Source: Triplophysa rosa (Eukaryota > Chordata > Actinopteri > Cypriniformes > Nemacheilidae). From it: 64,000 bases of DNA. The notes beneath the pieces were generated by a model. That model was given only the letters and a program-made list of their open reading frames with translations. It ran no database searches and was not told the DNA's origin. Below, piece by piece: positions 11,874 to 23,430 of this stretch. Every line of letters starts with the position of its first letter. Within the stretch, counting starts at the first letter, position 1. Both the position numbers and the translations under genes were made by a program. The stretch spans positions 32,787,831 through 32,851,830 of the forward strand of contig NC_079890.1 in the NCBI RefSeq assembly GCF_024868665.1, in the 5' to 3' direction.

Positions 11874-13849
11874 ATGCTCTGCTTACTCGTAGTCACCGTA
11901 TTGGGATGCAGCATCGGCGCGAGGAGCCTCCCGGTGCCCTACTCTGGTCCACATTTGGCAAATGACTGGGGACAACCTGTCCGGCATCGACATCTGTACG
12001 CAACTAGACGCGGTTTACATCTGCAAATAAACACAGACGGGAAAATAACTGGATCGCACGCGCAAAGTCTTCACAGTAAGTGATCGCTTCAAAGCTCAGA
12101 TCGGTGTCGTGCGTTGATTAGCGTCGTATTTGCGTGGACACACTTTAGGCTACGTATAAATCACAGCAACATATTTCACATCATGATGTTTTATCATCCA
12201 ATTATCACTACATTATCCACTTGCAATGACCAGCTTGCGACTGGTCCCTAAATGAATCACGTGCGCATTTTCCATATGCAGCCTCCGCACATTAACATTC
12301 CCATCACATTAAATGCATACGAATTAAAAGCAAATACTGCAACTTTTGAGTCATCATAAAGTCTGTTAAGTCTCTTCTAACACCTATATTTTAATTTGAT
12401 AATATTTCATGACACATCTCACTTTATTTTCCCCTGAAGGTTTGGTTGAGATATGGCCGGTGGAGACCGGCTGTGTTGCCATCAAAGGTGTTGCAAGCTC
12501 TCGGTTTCTCTGTATGGAGAGGAATGGAAAATTATATGGATCGGTAGGTTTTACTCTACAAAATGTTTCTTAAAATGTTCTTTAGTGATATTACACTTCA
12601 ATTTAATAATTATTTTGTGGTTTAAATGTCATTACTCTTGCGCTTTTCTAAACAGTGCATATTTAACACTAAGGGTTTTACCCCTTATTTAAAAAAATAT
12701 TCATTATGTATAATTATTCATCAATAATTCCTATACCTGATGATAAGTTAATATGAATTGTAACAAGCTTAAAGGCTATATTGACTTTTACAATTTTTAA
12801 CTCTTGGGCATAAGCTTCTAACATCCAAACTTTTTAATCGATAAATTTAATCTTAAACGTGGAACTCTGATAATAACAATTATAACAGAACTCCACATGT
12901 TCGTCATAGATAACCTTGTAAAGGTAAGGTCACCTAGTGATGTCCTTTATGACTGGGAAAGTGTAGACGAGTTGATTTCGCCACCAACATCTGCCTTTGT
13001 TGACATATGCTCTGGTCATGAGTTCATTTCTCCCAGCCAAAGTTACAGCCAAAATCATAATTTTAGGGCAAGACCAATGATGGGTTATAAGAGTTTAAAT
13101 ACATAAACACGTAAATAAAAATATTTTCTGTTGTGTACTGCACTGAAAAATGCCCCATGTGCCATTGCAATTGAAAATTAAGAGCACAAAGTGAATAAAA
13201 AAATCAAACTGCGGTTGAGTGCTTGATTTGACGTTGAGCTTGTTGGAATAAAATAATTCCAAAATAATTCCTCAAGTATGCAGATTTGACTGATGTCATA
13301 ACAGCGACCTTTGGCCATGGCGGGGTATGTTTGCATAGCTAAAACCTCATCAGAGAGAACCAGCAATGACAACCTTGGCCCCTGTATGTGGTTTGCAAAC
13401 AGCTATCAAGGAAACACAGGCAGGGCAGGAAAGGTGAACCTGGGCAACGAGATGTCCACACTGTGATTCTTTACATAAATGTATTTCTTAGTGAGTTTTC
13501 ACATTTATTTCTTTTGCTTCTCTAATAGCACATCTACACGCAAGAGGATTGCTCTTTCATAGAACGAATTCTGCCAGATGGCTACAGCATCTATATCTCA
13601 GGCAAACATGGAGCTCTGGTGAATTTGGGTGGTGGAAAAAACAATAAAGATGGGACTACTCTATCCCAGTTTCTTCCCATGGTGAACACACTATCTCAGG
13701 AACCTACCAATAACCATCAATCAGGGGAACAGCACTCTCTCACTGACCCTGAACACGACCTTCAGCTAGGCCTTCAAATTGACAGCATGGACCCTTTTGG
13801 AAAGATCTCCCAAATAGTGATCCAAAGTCCCAGTTTTAACAAAAGATGA
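11874..13849 (+). CDS. fgf19: Fibroblast growth factor 19 (endocrine FGF, three coding exons)
   Basis: Endocrine FGF that signals through FGFR with beta-Klotho; in vertebrates it regulates bile acid and metabolic responses, and in fish embryos it also acts in brain, eye and ear patterning. Exons are 11874-12075, 12440-12543 and 13529-13849, giving 208 residues, near the family norm. Donors are GTAAGT after 12075 and GTAGGT after 12543; acceptors are GAAG before 12440 and AATAG before 13529. Intron phases are 1 and 0, matching fgf4. The N-terminal signal segment is LCLLVVTVLGCSIGARS. Family marks are SGPHLANDW, HLYATRRGLHLQI, LVEIWPVETGCVAIKGV and SRFLCMER. The heparin-binding loop is weak (GGGKNNKDGT), as in endocrine FGFs. 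The C-tail keeps DPFG and ends in SPSFNKR, the beta-Klotho-binding pattern. FGF21/23 are excluded by these runs. Confidence 0.96.
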
Positions 13850-15382
13850 GCAGTCAACCATCATTTGTGGATGTTCTGAGGAAGTGACCCAGAGAAAGGT
13901 CCAGTTTCTCATGCAGAAACAGAAGACTGTGTGAAATCAGTCCTGCCATTAACCAGAGCACGGGGTAAGACTTTCAAGAGCTCTGCAATGGCTAACTTTA
14001 CATACGGTCATGGAATCGTGGAAGACGCAGTGCCACAGATTATAGACACACACAAAAAATAGCACTCCACATGTTGAGGGTCAGTAATATCAGCCATAAT
14101 GCTACATCAAATGCAGCTTATTTGATTTATTTATTTTTTTAATGTCAATGTCTCTGTAATGGCCCCGCTCTTTGTATATCGTTTAAAACTGTATATTTAC
14201 TATATCATATTATAAAATGTACTGTGACAACATAGACATCTTACCTATATTGTTAATATATATATTTTCTTTTTTATTCATATGTCATTAGTCCATGCAG
14301 TGGTCTTAAGTTTTTACCCTCTCTTTTCCAAGACTACACAAAATGGTAATATTTATTTTCTCACTGCCTTTGGCTGAAGGTGATTTATGGAATATTAATA
14401 AAATGAAGAATAATTTAATAAATAAATCAATAGATTATTTGTAAGAGGATGTTAGTAGATAAAAGAACAATAACTGTGTATACATTTCTCCCTAAATGGG
14501 CAAACTGATAATGCCATCTCTAATGCAACTAATGCTTTTTACAAATAACCAACGTTGAACGTTTTTGCAATGTTGTGGCTCCCTCTACTGGTGTAAGAAT
14601 TAATTGCATTATCAGAAGGTCCCGTTAAATTATTACACTGTCCATTAGAAAAGAAAGTTACTTTCTGTTTGTATCATGTTTTAGAATTACAAGACATCAC
14701 CTTTATTTTAACTTAAAATAGAGAGAGAGAGAGTTAGTTTGAATGTGTTTTGCATTTATGTTTTAAAAAAGCCAGTACAGAAAGACCTAGCCCTATTAGA
14801 AATATTAATCGTTCTAGATTAAACTACAAGAAAATTACAAAATGTTATTTTGTTATTTTTGTTAAGTGTATTAATGCCCTTCATAGTTGCATTGCAATGC
14901 TTTTAGTTTCTATTTTGTATGTATTTGTAGTGTAATTTTCGATATTTCTCTTTTTATTACACGTTTCTCATTTACCCGTTCCTCATTTTTACACAGCACA
15001 CTTCTGAAAAGTTCTCAACTGTCATCTTTTCTGAGTTTAAATAAAGGCTGGAAACATTCAAACCGAAAACTGTGAACCTGTATAAATGATGATGAAATGG
15101 CAGGTACGGACAATGAAAACAAAACATTTAAAGACAAAGCAAACCCTAGATTTCAATAAAGTCTAAAGCCTTTAAAATGTGGTCAAAGAGTGACATTATC
15201 ATTCTAGTAGGATCTGTAAGCGCCTTTAGTGTAGTAGTAGCAGTAGTGTAGTTTCTAACAGAAGGTGGCGGTGTAACGTTAGTTCAAGCACATCGATGTT
15301 ACAATCAACACGAAGAAGAAACATCCAGGAACCATCAGCTAGCAAAACATTTTGACTGAAAGATAAACCAATTTATGTAACA
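13850..15382 (+). other. fgf19 3' UTR and fgf19-lto1 spacer
   Basis: The spacer of about 1.5 kb holds the fgf19 3' UTR with AATAAA at 14397-14402, a short GA repeat near 14721-14733, and the lto1 promoter region. No additional gene is seen. The lto1 start is only 1.5 kb from the fgf19 stop on the same strand. Confidence 0.5.
14397..14402 (+). terminator. fgf19: Candidate fgf19 poly(A) signal
   Basis: AATAAA on the coding strand about 550 bases after the fgf19 stop, giving a 3' UTR of ordinary length. Assigned from position only. Confidence 0.4.
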
Positions 15383-17496
15383 ATGGCTTATTTGTCTAAT
15401 AATGATGATTTGTTTGACTCGATTATAATGGCGGATAACAGGTAAAACCAGCTACTTGCACTCATATGTATCGCCGCATGTGTTTACCCTGGTATAGTTA
15501 AGTCGATACTGTACAGTCCCATATTTTATATTCTCTTTTGTTTAAGATTTCATATTGAAGCTTATCAAGAAGGATTTGAAGAGGGAATTCGACAAGGAAC
15601 TATCGAGGGCAAAAACCACGGGCGTCTGCACGGAGCAAAACTCAGTGCAGAGGTGAAATATACACAGTGACATATTCTTTACCTTTATATTTAAGAAAGG
15701 TGAATGATCATTCCTCGTGGACAATAGCAGGAGAAGTGTTCGTGTGTTTTACATATTTTCAGTAGCTGTACGTAGTGCCCACGGCATCTGCCTAAACAAT
15801 GCGAGTAACTTCTGGAAATCTACCGGCAGGTTTGTGATCTGCACCTACGAGTTCAGAAAGATCCGGGGCCAAGCGTGGAAAGGTTGTCTTCGCAAAAAAC
15901 GTTATTTTTAATTTTTATTTAAGTACAAAAATCTTATTTGTGTCGGAGTTGTTGAAATATCAAAGAAAGAAATGGATTAATATCGTCGAGAGAAAAAATT
16001 GCATAAGAAATACCAATATATGCAGTACAGGTACATCTCAAAAAATGTGAATGTCATGAAAAAGGTCAATATTTTTTGTCACTCATTTCAGAAAGTGAAA
16101 CCCATATATTATATAGATTCATTATACAGAGTGAAATATTTCAAGCCTTTATTTCTTGAAATTTTGATGATTATGGCTTACAGATAATGAAAACCCAAAA
16201 TTCAGTGTCTCAGAAAATTAGAAGAATATTACATAAAATCAATAAAAATAGGATATTTTAAACAGAAATGTCAGGCTTCTGAAAAGTATGTTCATTTCTA
16301 TGCACTCAATATTTGGTTGGACCTCCTTTTGCATGAATTACTGCATCAATGCGGCGCGGCATGGAGGCAATCAGCCTGTGGCACTGCTCAGGTGTAATAA
16401 TGGAAGCCCGGGTTGCTTTGATAGCGGCCTTCAGGTCATCTGCAGGGTCTGGTGTCTCTCATCTTCCTCTTGACAATACCCCATAGATTCTCTATGGGTT
16501 CAGGTCAGGCGGGTGTGCTGGCCAATCAAGCACAGTACCACCATGGTCATTGAACCAGCTTTTGGTACCTTTGGCAGTGTGGGCAGGTGCCAAGTCCTGC
16601 TGGAAAATGAAATCAGCATCTCCATAAAGCTTGTCAGCAGAAGGAAGCTTGAAGTGCTCTAAAAATTTCCTGGTAGATGGCTGCGTTGACTGTGGACTTC
16701 AGAAAACACCATTTTTTGAGACACTGAATTTTGGGTTTTCATTATCTGTAAGCCATAATCATCAAAATTTCAAGAAATAAAGGCTTGAAATATTTCACTC
16801 TGTGTGTAATGAATCTATATAATATATGGGTTTCACTTTCTGAAATGAGTGACAAAAAATATTGACCTTTTTCACGATATTCTTTTTTTTAGATGTACCT
16901 GTATTATAAAACGTGTATACAGAACATGGCACAATTTTATATGTATTTATTTTTCCTCTTTTATCAATTGAAACTAAAATGAATGTATGAGGTTCCAGAT
17001 CTTAAACCACGCCTGCCATTTCTTTTCAGGTTTCCTTTTATTATGGATTTGCAGTTGCATGGAAATGTCTCCTTCAAAACAGTAGTGATATTAAAGCAAG
17101 GTATGTTCTACCAAATGTAAGACCAAAAAAAACCCGCCCAGCATTGTTAACAAATAATTAACCCATAACTAACTTACTGGGTATCTTCTAGGAAGAGGCT
17201 AAAAGCTGTGGAGTCTTTGGTTGGAGTGATTCAGAATTATCCATATGAAGACCCACAGTATGAAAAACTTCAAGATGTCATGGCAACAGTGCGGGCCAAG
17301 TTTAGACAGGTATCCTATTAACAATCTCCAGTCATCTCTGTGTAAGGTGACCATAGATTCTTTAAGCCTTATCATTAGTAATTTAATACAGGAGCATCTA
17401 ATAACCTAACACGTTTCGCTCCAGGTTTGCTCTTTACTGAATGTGTCAACAGACTTCAGAGAATATGTGAATGGATCAACAGAAATGTCCTTCTGA
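15383..17496 (+). CDS. lto1: LTO1/ORAOV1, ABCE1 maturation adaptor (five coding exons)
   Basis: Adaptor that works with YAE1 to bring the ribosome-recycling ATPase ABCE1 to the cytosolic Fe-S targeting complex. Exons are 15383-15441, 15547-15652, 17030-17100, 17192-17309 and 17425-17496, giving 141 residues (human about 137). Every intron begins GT and ends AG; phases are 2, 0, 2, 0. The deca-GX3 region starts at the exon 1/2 border: YQEGFEEGIRQGTIEGKNHG has glycines every fourth residue and continues RLHGAKL. The later part reads YYGFAVAWKCLLQNSS, VIQNYPYEDPQYEKL and TDFREYVNGS. The protein ends Met-Ser-Phe, fitting the [LIM]-[DES]-[WF] C-terminal peptide of Fe-S targeting adaptors and clients. 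Intron 2 hosts a Tc1/mariner element. The start is the first ATG of the exon 1 frame. Confidence 0.93.
16028..16901 (-). mobile_element. Tc1/mariner element, internally deleted, in lto1 intron 2
   Basis: Flanked by TA at 16026-16027 and 16902-16903. Terminal inverted repeats of about 190 bases begin CAGGTACATCTCAAAAAA and end AGATGTACCTG. Between them, on the minus strand, lies the C-terminal part of a Tc1-type transposase: ADFIFQQDLAPAHTAKGTKS, then FNDHGGTVLDWPA, PPDLNP and IENLWGIV. A one-base loss between PDLNP and IENLWG (near 16497) breaks the frame, and the N-terminal half of the gene is missing. It is non-autonomous and sits well away from splice sites. Confidence 0.9.
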
Positions 17497-20090
17497 GACT
17501 CCAAGAGCTCTTCAACATCTTTGGAAGAAAACTCTTTGTGGCCTCGGCTCGAGTACACAGAGGTCATCTGCTGACAGCCAGTATTGGGGATGTACTGGGT
17601 GTAGATGTGGATGAGTAGACACATCACTCGTGTTGGCCGTGTTTCGGAATGGTCCATTAAACAGACTTCTTAAAAAAACACAGAATGGAAAAGTGTCCTT
17701 GCTCAGGATTTTAAGAATGGCCAGTTAAGGAATTTTAAAGTTACATGTTTTGAGGGAAAATGGCACAAATCTGATTGGTTGCTCAGTTTGAGTAATAGAA
17801 TACAACTTTGAGATATATGATACAAACAGAAAGTAACTTATACCACGATGGTTTTATAGATATATATATATTTTGATATTTTAGCCTTTTCCTAAGTTAC
17901 TATGATGGTGAAATTAATTGCTTGTACAAGAGTGCTGTGGTGCCATCTTGTGGTGAAATTAAAGAATACTTACAACTAAGTGGCGCCACCTGCTGGCATG
18001 ACGCAAGTACTGCGGGGTTCTCTCGTCATGAGACATCCAAGATGCATGGGCATGGCTGTTTTTTTACTTTTTGGTATAACGAGACATTTTATAATAAAAT
18101 GACTTTTATTCTTAAATGTCTGAATTCAATGTATTTCTAATGCCTAAATTAGTTTATTATTGTTAGTTTTTTTATTATACATTTAATACATCTCCCCTAT
18201 GTTAGTTGTTTTACATTTCAAAGTAAATAATATAATGCTACAAAGTAATGTATATGAAGCACTTTGTCCCTTTTCTTACAATGTATTAAAGTGATTTCAT
18301 ATTATAAATACAAACACCTGCAGAAATCCCAGTTACCTTTTGTTATTGTTAGTTAACCAGCCCTAAATCATAAGAAATTCCTCTGCCGGGGTCCCCAGTG
18401 TTGTTTCACGGGTGGTCAGTGGTGACAGATAATGCTCCTCCCCTCTCCCGGGCCCAGAATGGGGACAGTTGCTGTGGCCATAACAATGCTGCAATGGGGC
18501 CCGAGCGAGAGGCAGAGGGCTGTGCGGTTTTGTTCCGCTCCCTGTGCACTTTAAGTCTGAGGTGCAGATCAGAATTCAGGCGGACAAGAGTTGGCAGCAT
18601 ATTAGAGGATGGTTTTGGAGATGGCAGCTGGTCTACGCCGTGGGCAGCAGCAGGTAAACACTAGGCCCACTGGCGGCACCTATAGAGGCTTGACAGATAA
18701 AACCTCACTCCTCCCTGAAGACCTCCAGCCGGACACTGCAGGGCCCTGCTGCTACAGCACATATTTTCTCAGATTTATGAAACAGTGTTATGGGTTTCTG
18801 TCAAAGAAATTTTCAAATTGATAAGAACCACTGATATCCATTTAGATTGTGCCCAAAATGTATTTGGACACACGAGCCACTGATAGTTGACGTAGTTGGA
18901 AGAACTTTTCTAAGAATTCAAAATGTAAAATTTTTTTGTTTTTTGAGCCATTTTTGGTTCATTTGGTGTAGCTCATCACATTAACTATAGACATACTGAC
19001 AACCAGAAAGTGTACGAATACATTTGTTTTGTCTCTACAGTTTAAATCTAATACATTTCTTTGTGGGAAAACATGATGATATTTTTTTCTGAAAGCTGAT
19101 TGGATGTCTTAGTTGTAGAATAATACAGGAAAAAACAGAACAAAGCAGGATTTCAGAGTCAGGTGTTTCTATTCATTCCACGATCTATAAATGATACATC
19201 ATCTATCTGAGATATTGTGCATCTGCGAGCGAGCGGGAGAGAGAGAGACTAATTCCACATGCAGAACAGAAGAACATGAACTTGGGGGGTGTAAGACAGG
19301 GCTGGGTCTGTGAAAGAGTTAGAGGAGCCGTGTTTCTTTGGTTTCCTTTCACTCGTGGAACAGAGTGCATGGGGCCAGCGAAAGGGGAGGGGACAAGAAA
19401 ATGAAGCAGGACGCTGGAAGGTTTCAAAAAATGTTCAGGAATTTCAGGAGCAGGTGGCGAGTGGTGACATGAAAGAGGAACGTGACAAATGTAACCGACG
19501 GGCACTCGAAAAAAAGGCCCCAAGTTGAATGGTGGCATAGTATCTCCCTTTTTTGCCCCGGTGCCTCATACCCCCCACTCTTTCCCTTACACACACTCAC
19601 ACAAGCTGCAATCTCAGCTTTGAGCCGCTCGCTTCCTCGCATGGTTCATGATGTGGATGATAAATGCGCAATTCCTATTCACAGCACAGACAAGAAAGCT
19701 TCGAGCACTTCAGTCAGATGAGGTTGGGGCAGTGTGTGGCCGCGAGGGAGGCTGTTCCAGTTTTGGCAAGCCGTTACATACTGTATACTGTAATATAATA
19801 TTTTGGTTCTAATGTAATGTGCTGTGAAGACCTCACTGAGTATGGCAATTTTAAAACAACATTGTTTGGGTAAAATTCTGTTCAGAGGTATTGTAGGCTT
19901 GAATGTCAGAAATAGGACCATGCAGTTTTTGAAAAATTCAACAGGATCTGATTTATATAAAGTTAGAGGTTTATGGTTAATGTGATGAACCACACGCACT
20001 CATACGGCTAGGACACCTGCTTGATTTTGAGATAAACCAACTTCATCCACTACAAAAATTACTATTAAGACTTTTGTGCCCAAATGCGGC
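17497..20090. other. lto1 3' UTR and lto1-ccnd1 spacer
   Basis: A candidate lto1 poly(A) signal AATAAA is at 18093-18098. Two moderately GC-rich patches, about 18380-18760 and 19200-19740, have short open frames on both strands but no recognisable domain. I treat them as non-coding. Nothing else can be supported. Confidence 0.4.
18093..18098 (+). terminator. lto1: Candidate lto1 poly(A) signal
   Basis: AATAAA about 600 bases after the lto1 stop on the coding strand. Positional call only. Confidence 0.3.
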
Positions 20091-20411
20091 TTAAAGTGAT
20101 AGTTCACCCAACACTGAAAATTCTGTCATCATTTACTCATCCTCTTGTCATTTCAAATCTGTATGACTTTTTCTTCTGCAGAACGCAAAAGAAGATATTT
20201 TGAAGAATGTTGCTAACCAAACAACGGCGGTACCGATTCACTTGCATTGGTTTTGCGTCCGTACAATAGAAGAGAATGGGTGCCGGCGTTATTTGGTTAC
20301 CGACATTCTTCAAAATATCTACTTTTGTGTTATGCAGAAGAAAAAAGTCACACAGGTTTGAAATGACAAAAGGGTGATGACAGAATTTTCATTTTTTGGT
20401 AAATTACCCCG
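20091..20411. mobile_element. TTAA-type palindromic miniature element, copy 2
   Basis: Starts TTAAAGTGATAGTTCACCCA and runs to GAATTTTCATTTTTTGGTAA at the other end. The arms are inverted, each carrying AAAATTCTGTCATC (or its complement), an ACACAAAAGAAGATATTTTG-like run and a TTGCATTGGTTTTGCGTCC-like centre. The right terminus has decayed. Confidence 0.8.
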
Positions 20412-20857
20412 ATAACACATCTCAAGCAGATTTCAGACTTCAGAACAGCGTGTATGAGGAGAGCAATGTTGCTTCTTACTCTGAAACCACAAACACCAAG
20501 ATGCCAAGAGCCAAATACACAGTATTATCTCAAACCTCAGTCAGTAGCAGAGGTGCGTGAAATAGTCAGAGTTCCTTCTGCCTAGCAGTCTCATCTCTGA
20601 TACCTGGTGGCCTGTCTGTGGCAAGACAAAACATCAAAGACTGTCTGTAATGAAGACAGATCATACTTTGACAATAAGAGTATCACCCTCATGATACCTG
20701 AGAGCACACTGCATTTATTTGATCAACCATACAGCCCTTTCTCCCTTCTGCTGTTCAATGTTCACTTTCTTTAATTATTTTGCATGTAACAAAGCCTAAA
20801 AAACCGAATCAATTGCATCAGGCCATCATTTAACATTTTTTACATTTTTAAGGTTTC

Positions 20858-21137
20858 TTAAACTGATAGTTCACACACAAATGAAAATTCTCTCATCATT
20901 TACTAACCATCTTTTAATTTCAAACATGCAGAACACAAAAGGAGATATTTTGAAGAAAGTTGGTAACCGAACAGTGCTGGCCCCCATTGACTTTTCTTGT
21001 ATGGACACAAAACCAATGCAAGTGAATGGGGGCCAGCTAACAACAAAATATCTTTTGTGTTCTGCGGAAGAAAGTCATACAGGTTTGAAATGACAATCAT
21101 GAAATCATTTTTATTTTTGTGTGAACTATCACTTTAA
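20858..21137. mobile_element. TTAA-type palindromic miniature element, copy 3
   Basis: Bounded by TTAA at both ends: TTAAACTGATAGTTCACAC on the left and GTGTGAACTATCACTTTAA on the right. The internal arms are inverted (GAACACAAAAGGAGATATTT versus AAATATCTTTTGTGTTCTGC). Close relative of copy 2, about 0.8 kb away. It lies just past the predicted ccnd1 poly(A) end. Confidence 0.85.
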
Positions 21138-21280
21138 GTATTGAGGTTTCTATTAATGTTCTATCGAACACCAAAACATTTTTACTAAAGCATTTTTTTA
21201 TTCCAGAAACGGTGCTTTGGTCAAAACCAACATCACACAAAAAAATACAAATCAGACTAGACAAGTGTTTTTTTTAAAGT

Positions 21281-21286
21281 TTTATT
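21281..21286 (-). terminator. ccnd1: ccnd1 poly(A) signal
   Basis: AATAAA on the minus strand within CTAGAATAAAAC, strongly resembling the end of the human CCND1 3' UTR (CTAGAAATAAAAC). Cleavage would fall about 15-25 bases further, near 21262. Confidence 0.65.
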
Positions 21287-21794
21287 CTAGGTAACCTCAT
21301 GGCTAAGATGGGTCAGCAAGGAAAGATTGTGCATTTCAGTGACCAGTTTGTGAAAATAAAAACACAAATCTCAAACAATGACATTGTGTTTGAGGATCAA
21401 TGGCACATTTTAGTTTGATCCTTGCAAATGAATACCATATTAAACAAACAGACTCTACGGGTCTGTTTACAACAGAATTAAGACATGAGGATACAATTTT
21501 TATACTGAGGGGGTGCATTCTCTTCTCTGTTTCCCCTAAACATTCAAGAGCGATGACCCCTCACACACATCATTTCATTGATTGCAAGGCAGTCTCTTGG
21601 TTTGTGTGTGTGTGTATCGCACCAATACATGCTGGATTTCATCATTCAATTAATTTTGTCTTGAGGTAAAAAAAACTTTCCTGATACTACAGAGGATAAT
21701 ATAATTGTTTCCCCTGGGTCCTGAATCACCTCCACCACCATAACTAGCTTATAGCCACATCTCTTCCAGAAACTCTAGTCTCAATGCAAACATT

Positions 21795-21802
21795 TAGCAG
21801 CA
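21795..21802 (-). promoter_or_regulatory. miR-15/16 8-mer site in ccnd1 3' UTR, distal
   Basis: The minus strand reads TGCTGCTA, a full 8-mer match to the miR-15/16 seed. CCND1 is an established target of this family in mammals. Confidence 0.5.
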
Positions 21803-22640
21803 CCATGTTATAGACTAACGTACATAAAAGTAAAGATAAAGGTGGCTTTTCAGGTTCCTCTCTATTCAACAAACAGCCAGGAAAAGAACTCCGGAAAAAC
21901 TGTAGATCCATAGACACAAAGTCAATTGGGCTAATGAAAAAAAAATCAGGTCAAGCGTTACTGCTGATTGTAGCCGAGTCACATTTATTAAGACGTCTCG
22001 AAGCAGACATTTTTGTCTGCGCTGTGTTAAATTACTACATGACAAAACGATGGCTTTGTAAGTACACATGGCAGTCACAAACTCACAATGGTGACGTTTT
22101 AAACAAAAGCTTCATTAACTCATTAAGATGGGCTAGAAGAGGCTTTAGTGGGTATATAGTCTCCTTTAATGAAACTGTGAAAATAAACTCGCAAGAGTCA
22201 ATGTTTATGGCACCAATTCCATTCAATGTGCTTTTCTACTCGCTCGCATCAGGACCCAGTAGGATGATGATGATGATTTACATGATCATTTGCAGTTTAC
22301 AACAGGACTAACAGGCACGGTATAACCACAAAATAAAACAAAACAAATAGCACTAAGAAAAAGTCCCAGACTAAATCAATGCTAAATCACTGTAGTTTGA
22401 GGTATCGTGGGTACAACAGAAACGTTTGTCTATTTTTTCATCTGCTTTTGTGTGTTTTTTTTGTCTTTTTTGTTTTGGGAATAGCATAGCGTAGAAATCA
22501 CATTAACAAAAATTGATCACATTAAAAAAAAAAAAACTACCAAAAGAACCAAAGTTGTCAATAATATCATAATTTTCTATGAGAAAATTAAAACCTATTA
22601 CATGGCATTGTATTGACATTTTATATAAACAAACAAAAAA

Positions 22641-22648
22641 TAGCAGCA
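22641..22648 (-). promoter_or_regulatory. miR-15/16 8-mer site in ccnd1 3' UTR, conserved block
   Basis: The minus strand reads TTTGCTGCTATTT, containing TGCTGCTA. The neighbouring bases also resemble the human 3' UTR (TTTGCTGCTATT), so this looks like an orthologous site, not a chance seed match. Confidence 0.65.
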
Positions 22649-23423
22649 AAACAAGACAAGAGAAAGAAGCATGTCTTTTTCTTTTTTTTTTGTTTTCTCA
22701 TTTGAAAGTTTCATTCTCGCTGGAAATCCCTCCATAGCAGCTAAATATGAGGAGTGTCTTCCCGCAGCATCTCCTCTGTTTTTTTGTTTTTTTGTTTCAT
22801 ACATCTTCTCAGTTCTGCTTTAACTCTTTGATGTCCAGCCATCGCCCTTTTTGCCTCCCTCTGCCGTCTAACATCCCTCTTCATCTTTCTCCCCTTCCAG
22901 AGATCCATAAGAAAACTGACATCTCTGGGTTTGTGCAAAATCTACTTTGTTGTTTGCTTTTTTATACAAATTCTAGACCAGAGTACATCAACTTTAACTA
23001 TGGTGTTTCTCTGTCAATCTTAGTTTTACATACATACTTCAAAAATAGGGCATCCACGCATACTGGCCTTACGGGGAACAGATAAGAATAAATAGTTCCC
23101 AATAGTGTTTCTAGCACTCTGAATGCATCTGAAGCTAGAAGGTGCCCGAGCTTCTGTAGGATTGCACTTTGAAACGTTCTCTAGCATCCGTCCATTCAGG
23201 CGGGAGGCGATTAACCCTTTAAAGAATAGATATCTTCTCAATGTCCCCCTCTCACGCTTACTCTTTCAGACCATTAACACCATAGATAAAGAGACCTGCT
23301 CCATGCTGCAAGACGACACGAGTCTATTCCACCATTCCATATTTTCCCCCCTATTGTTTTAACAACTGCGGATTTCTTTCTTTTTTCTGTTTTTTGTAAA
23401 AATCAGCCTCGAACGACGGACTA

Positions 23424-23430
23424 AAAGTGC
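23424..23430 (-). promoter_or_regulatory. miR-17/20-family site in ccnd1 3' UTR
   Basis: The minus strand has GCACTTT between AAAACCATTCCATTT and AGTCC, the same arrangement I recall from the human CCND1 3' UTR, where miR-17/20 represses cyclin D1. Confidence 0.6.

Noticed and set aside
17406..17657. 83-residue minus-strand frame across the last lto1 exon
   Set aside because: Antisense shadow of lto1 exon 5 and its 3' UTR.
19203..19738. 111-residue minus-strand frame and overlapping plus-strand frames
   Set aside because: No recognisable domain, no splice signals tying it to neighbours, and mutual overlap on both strands; treated as chance in a GC-richer patch.
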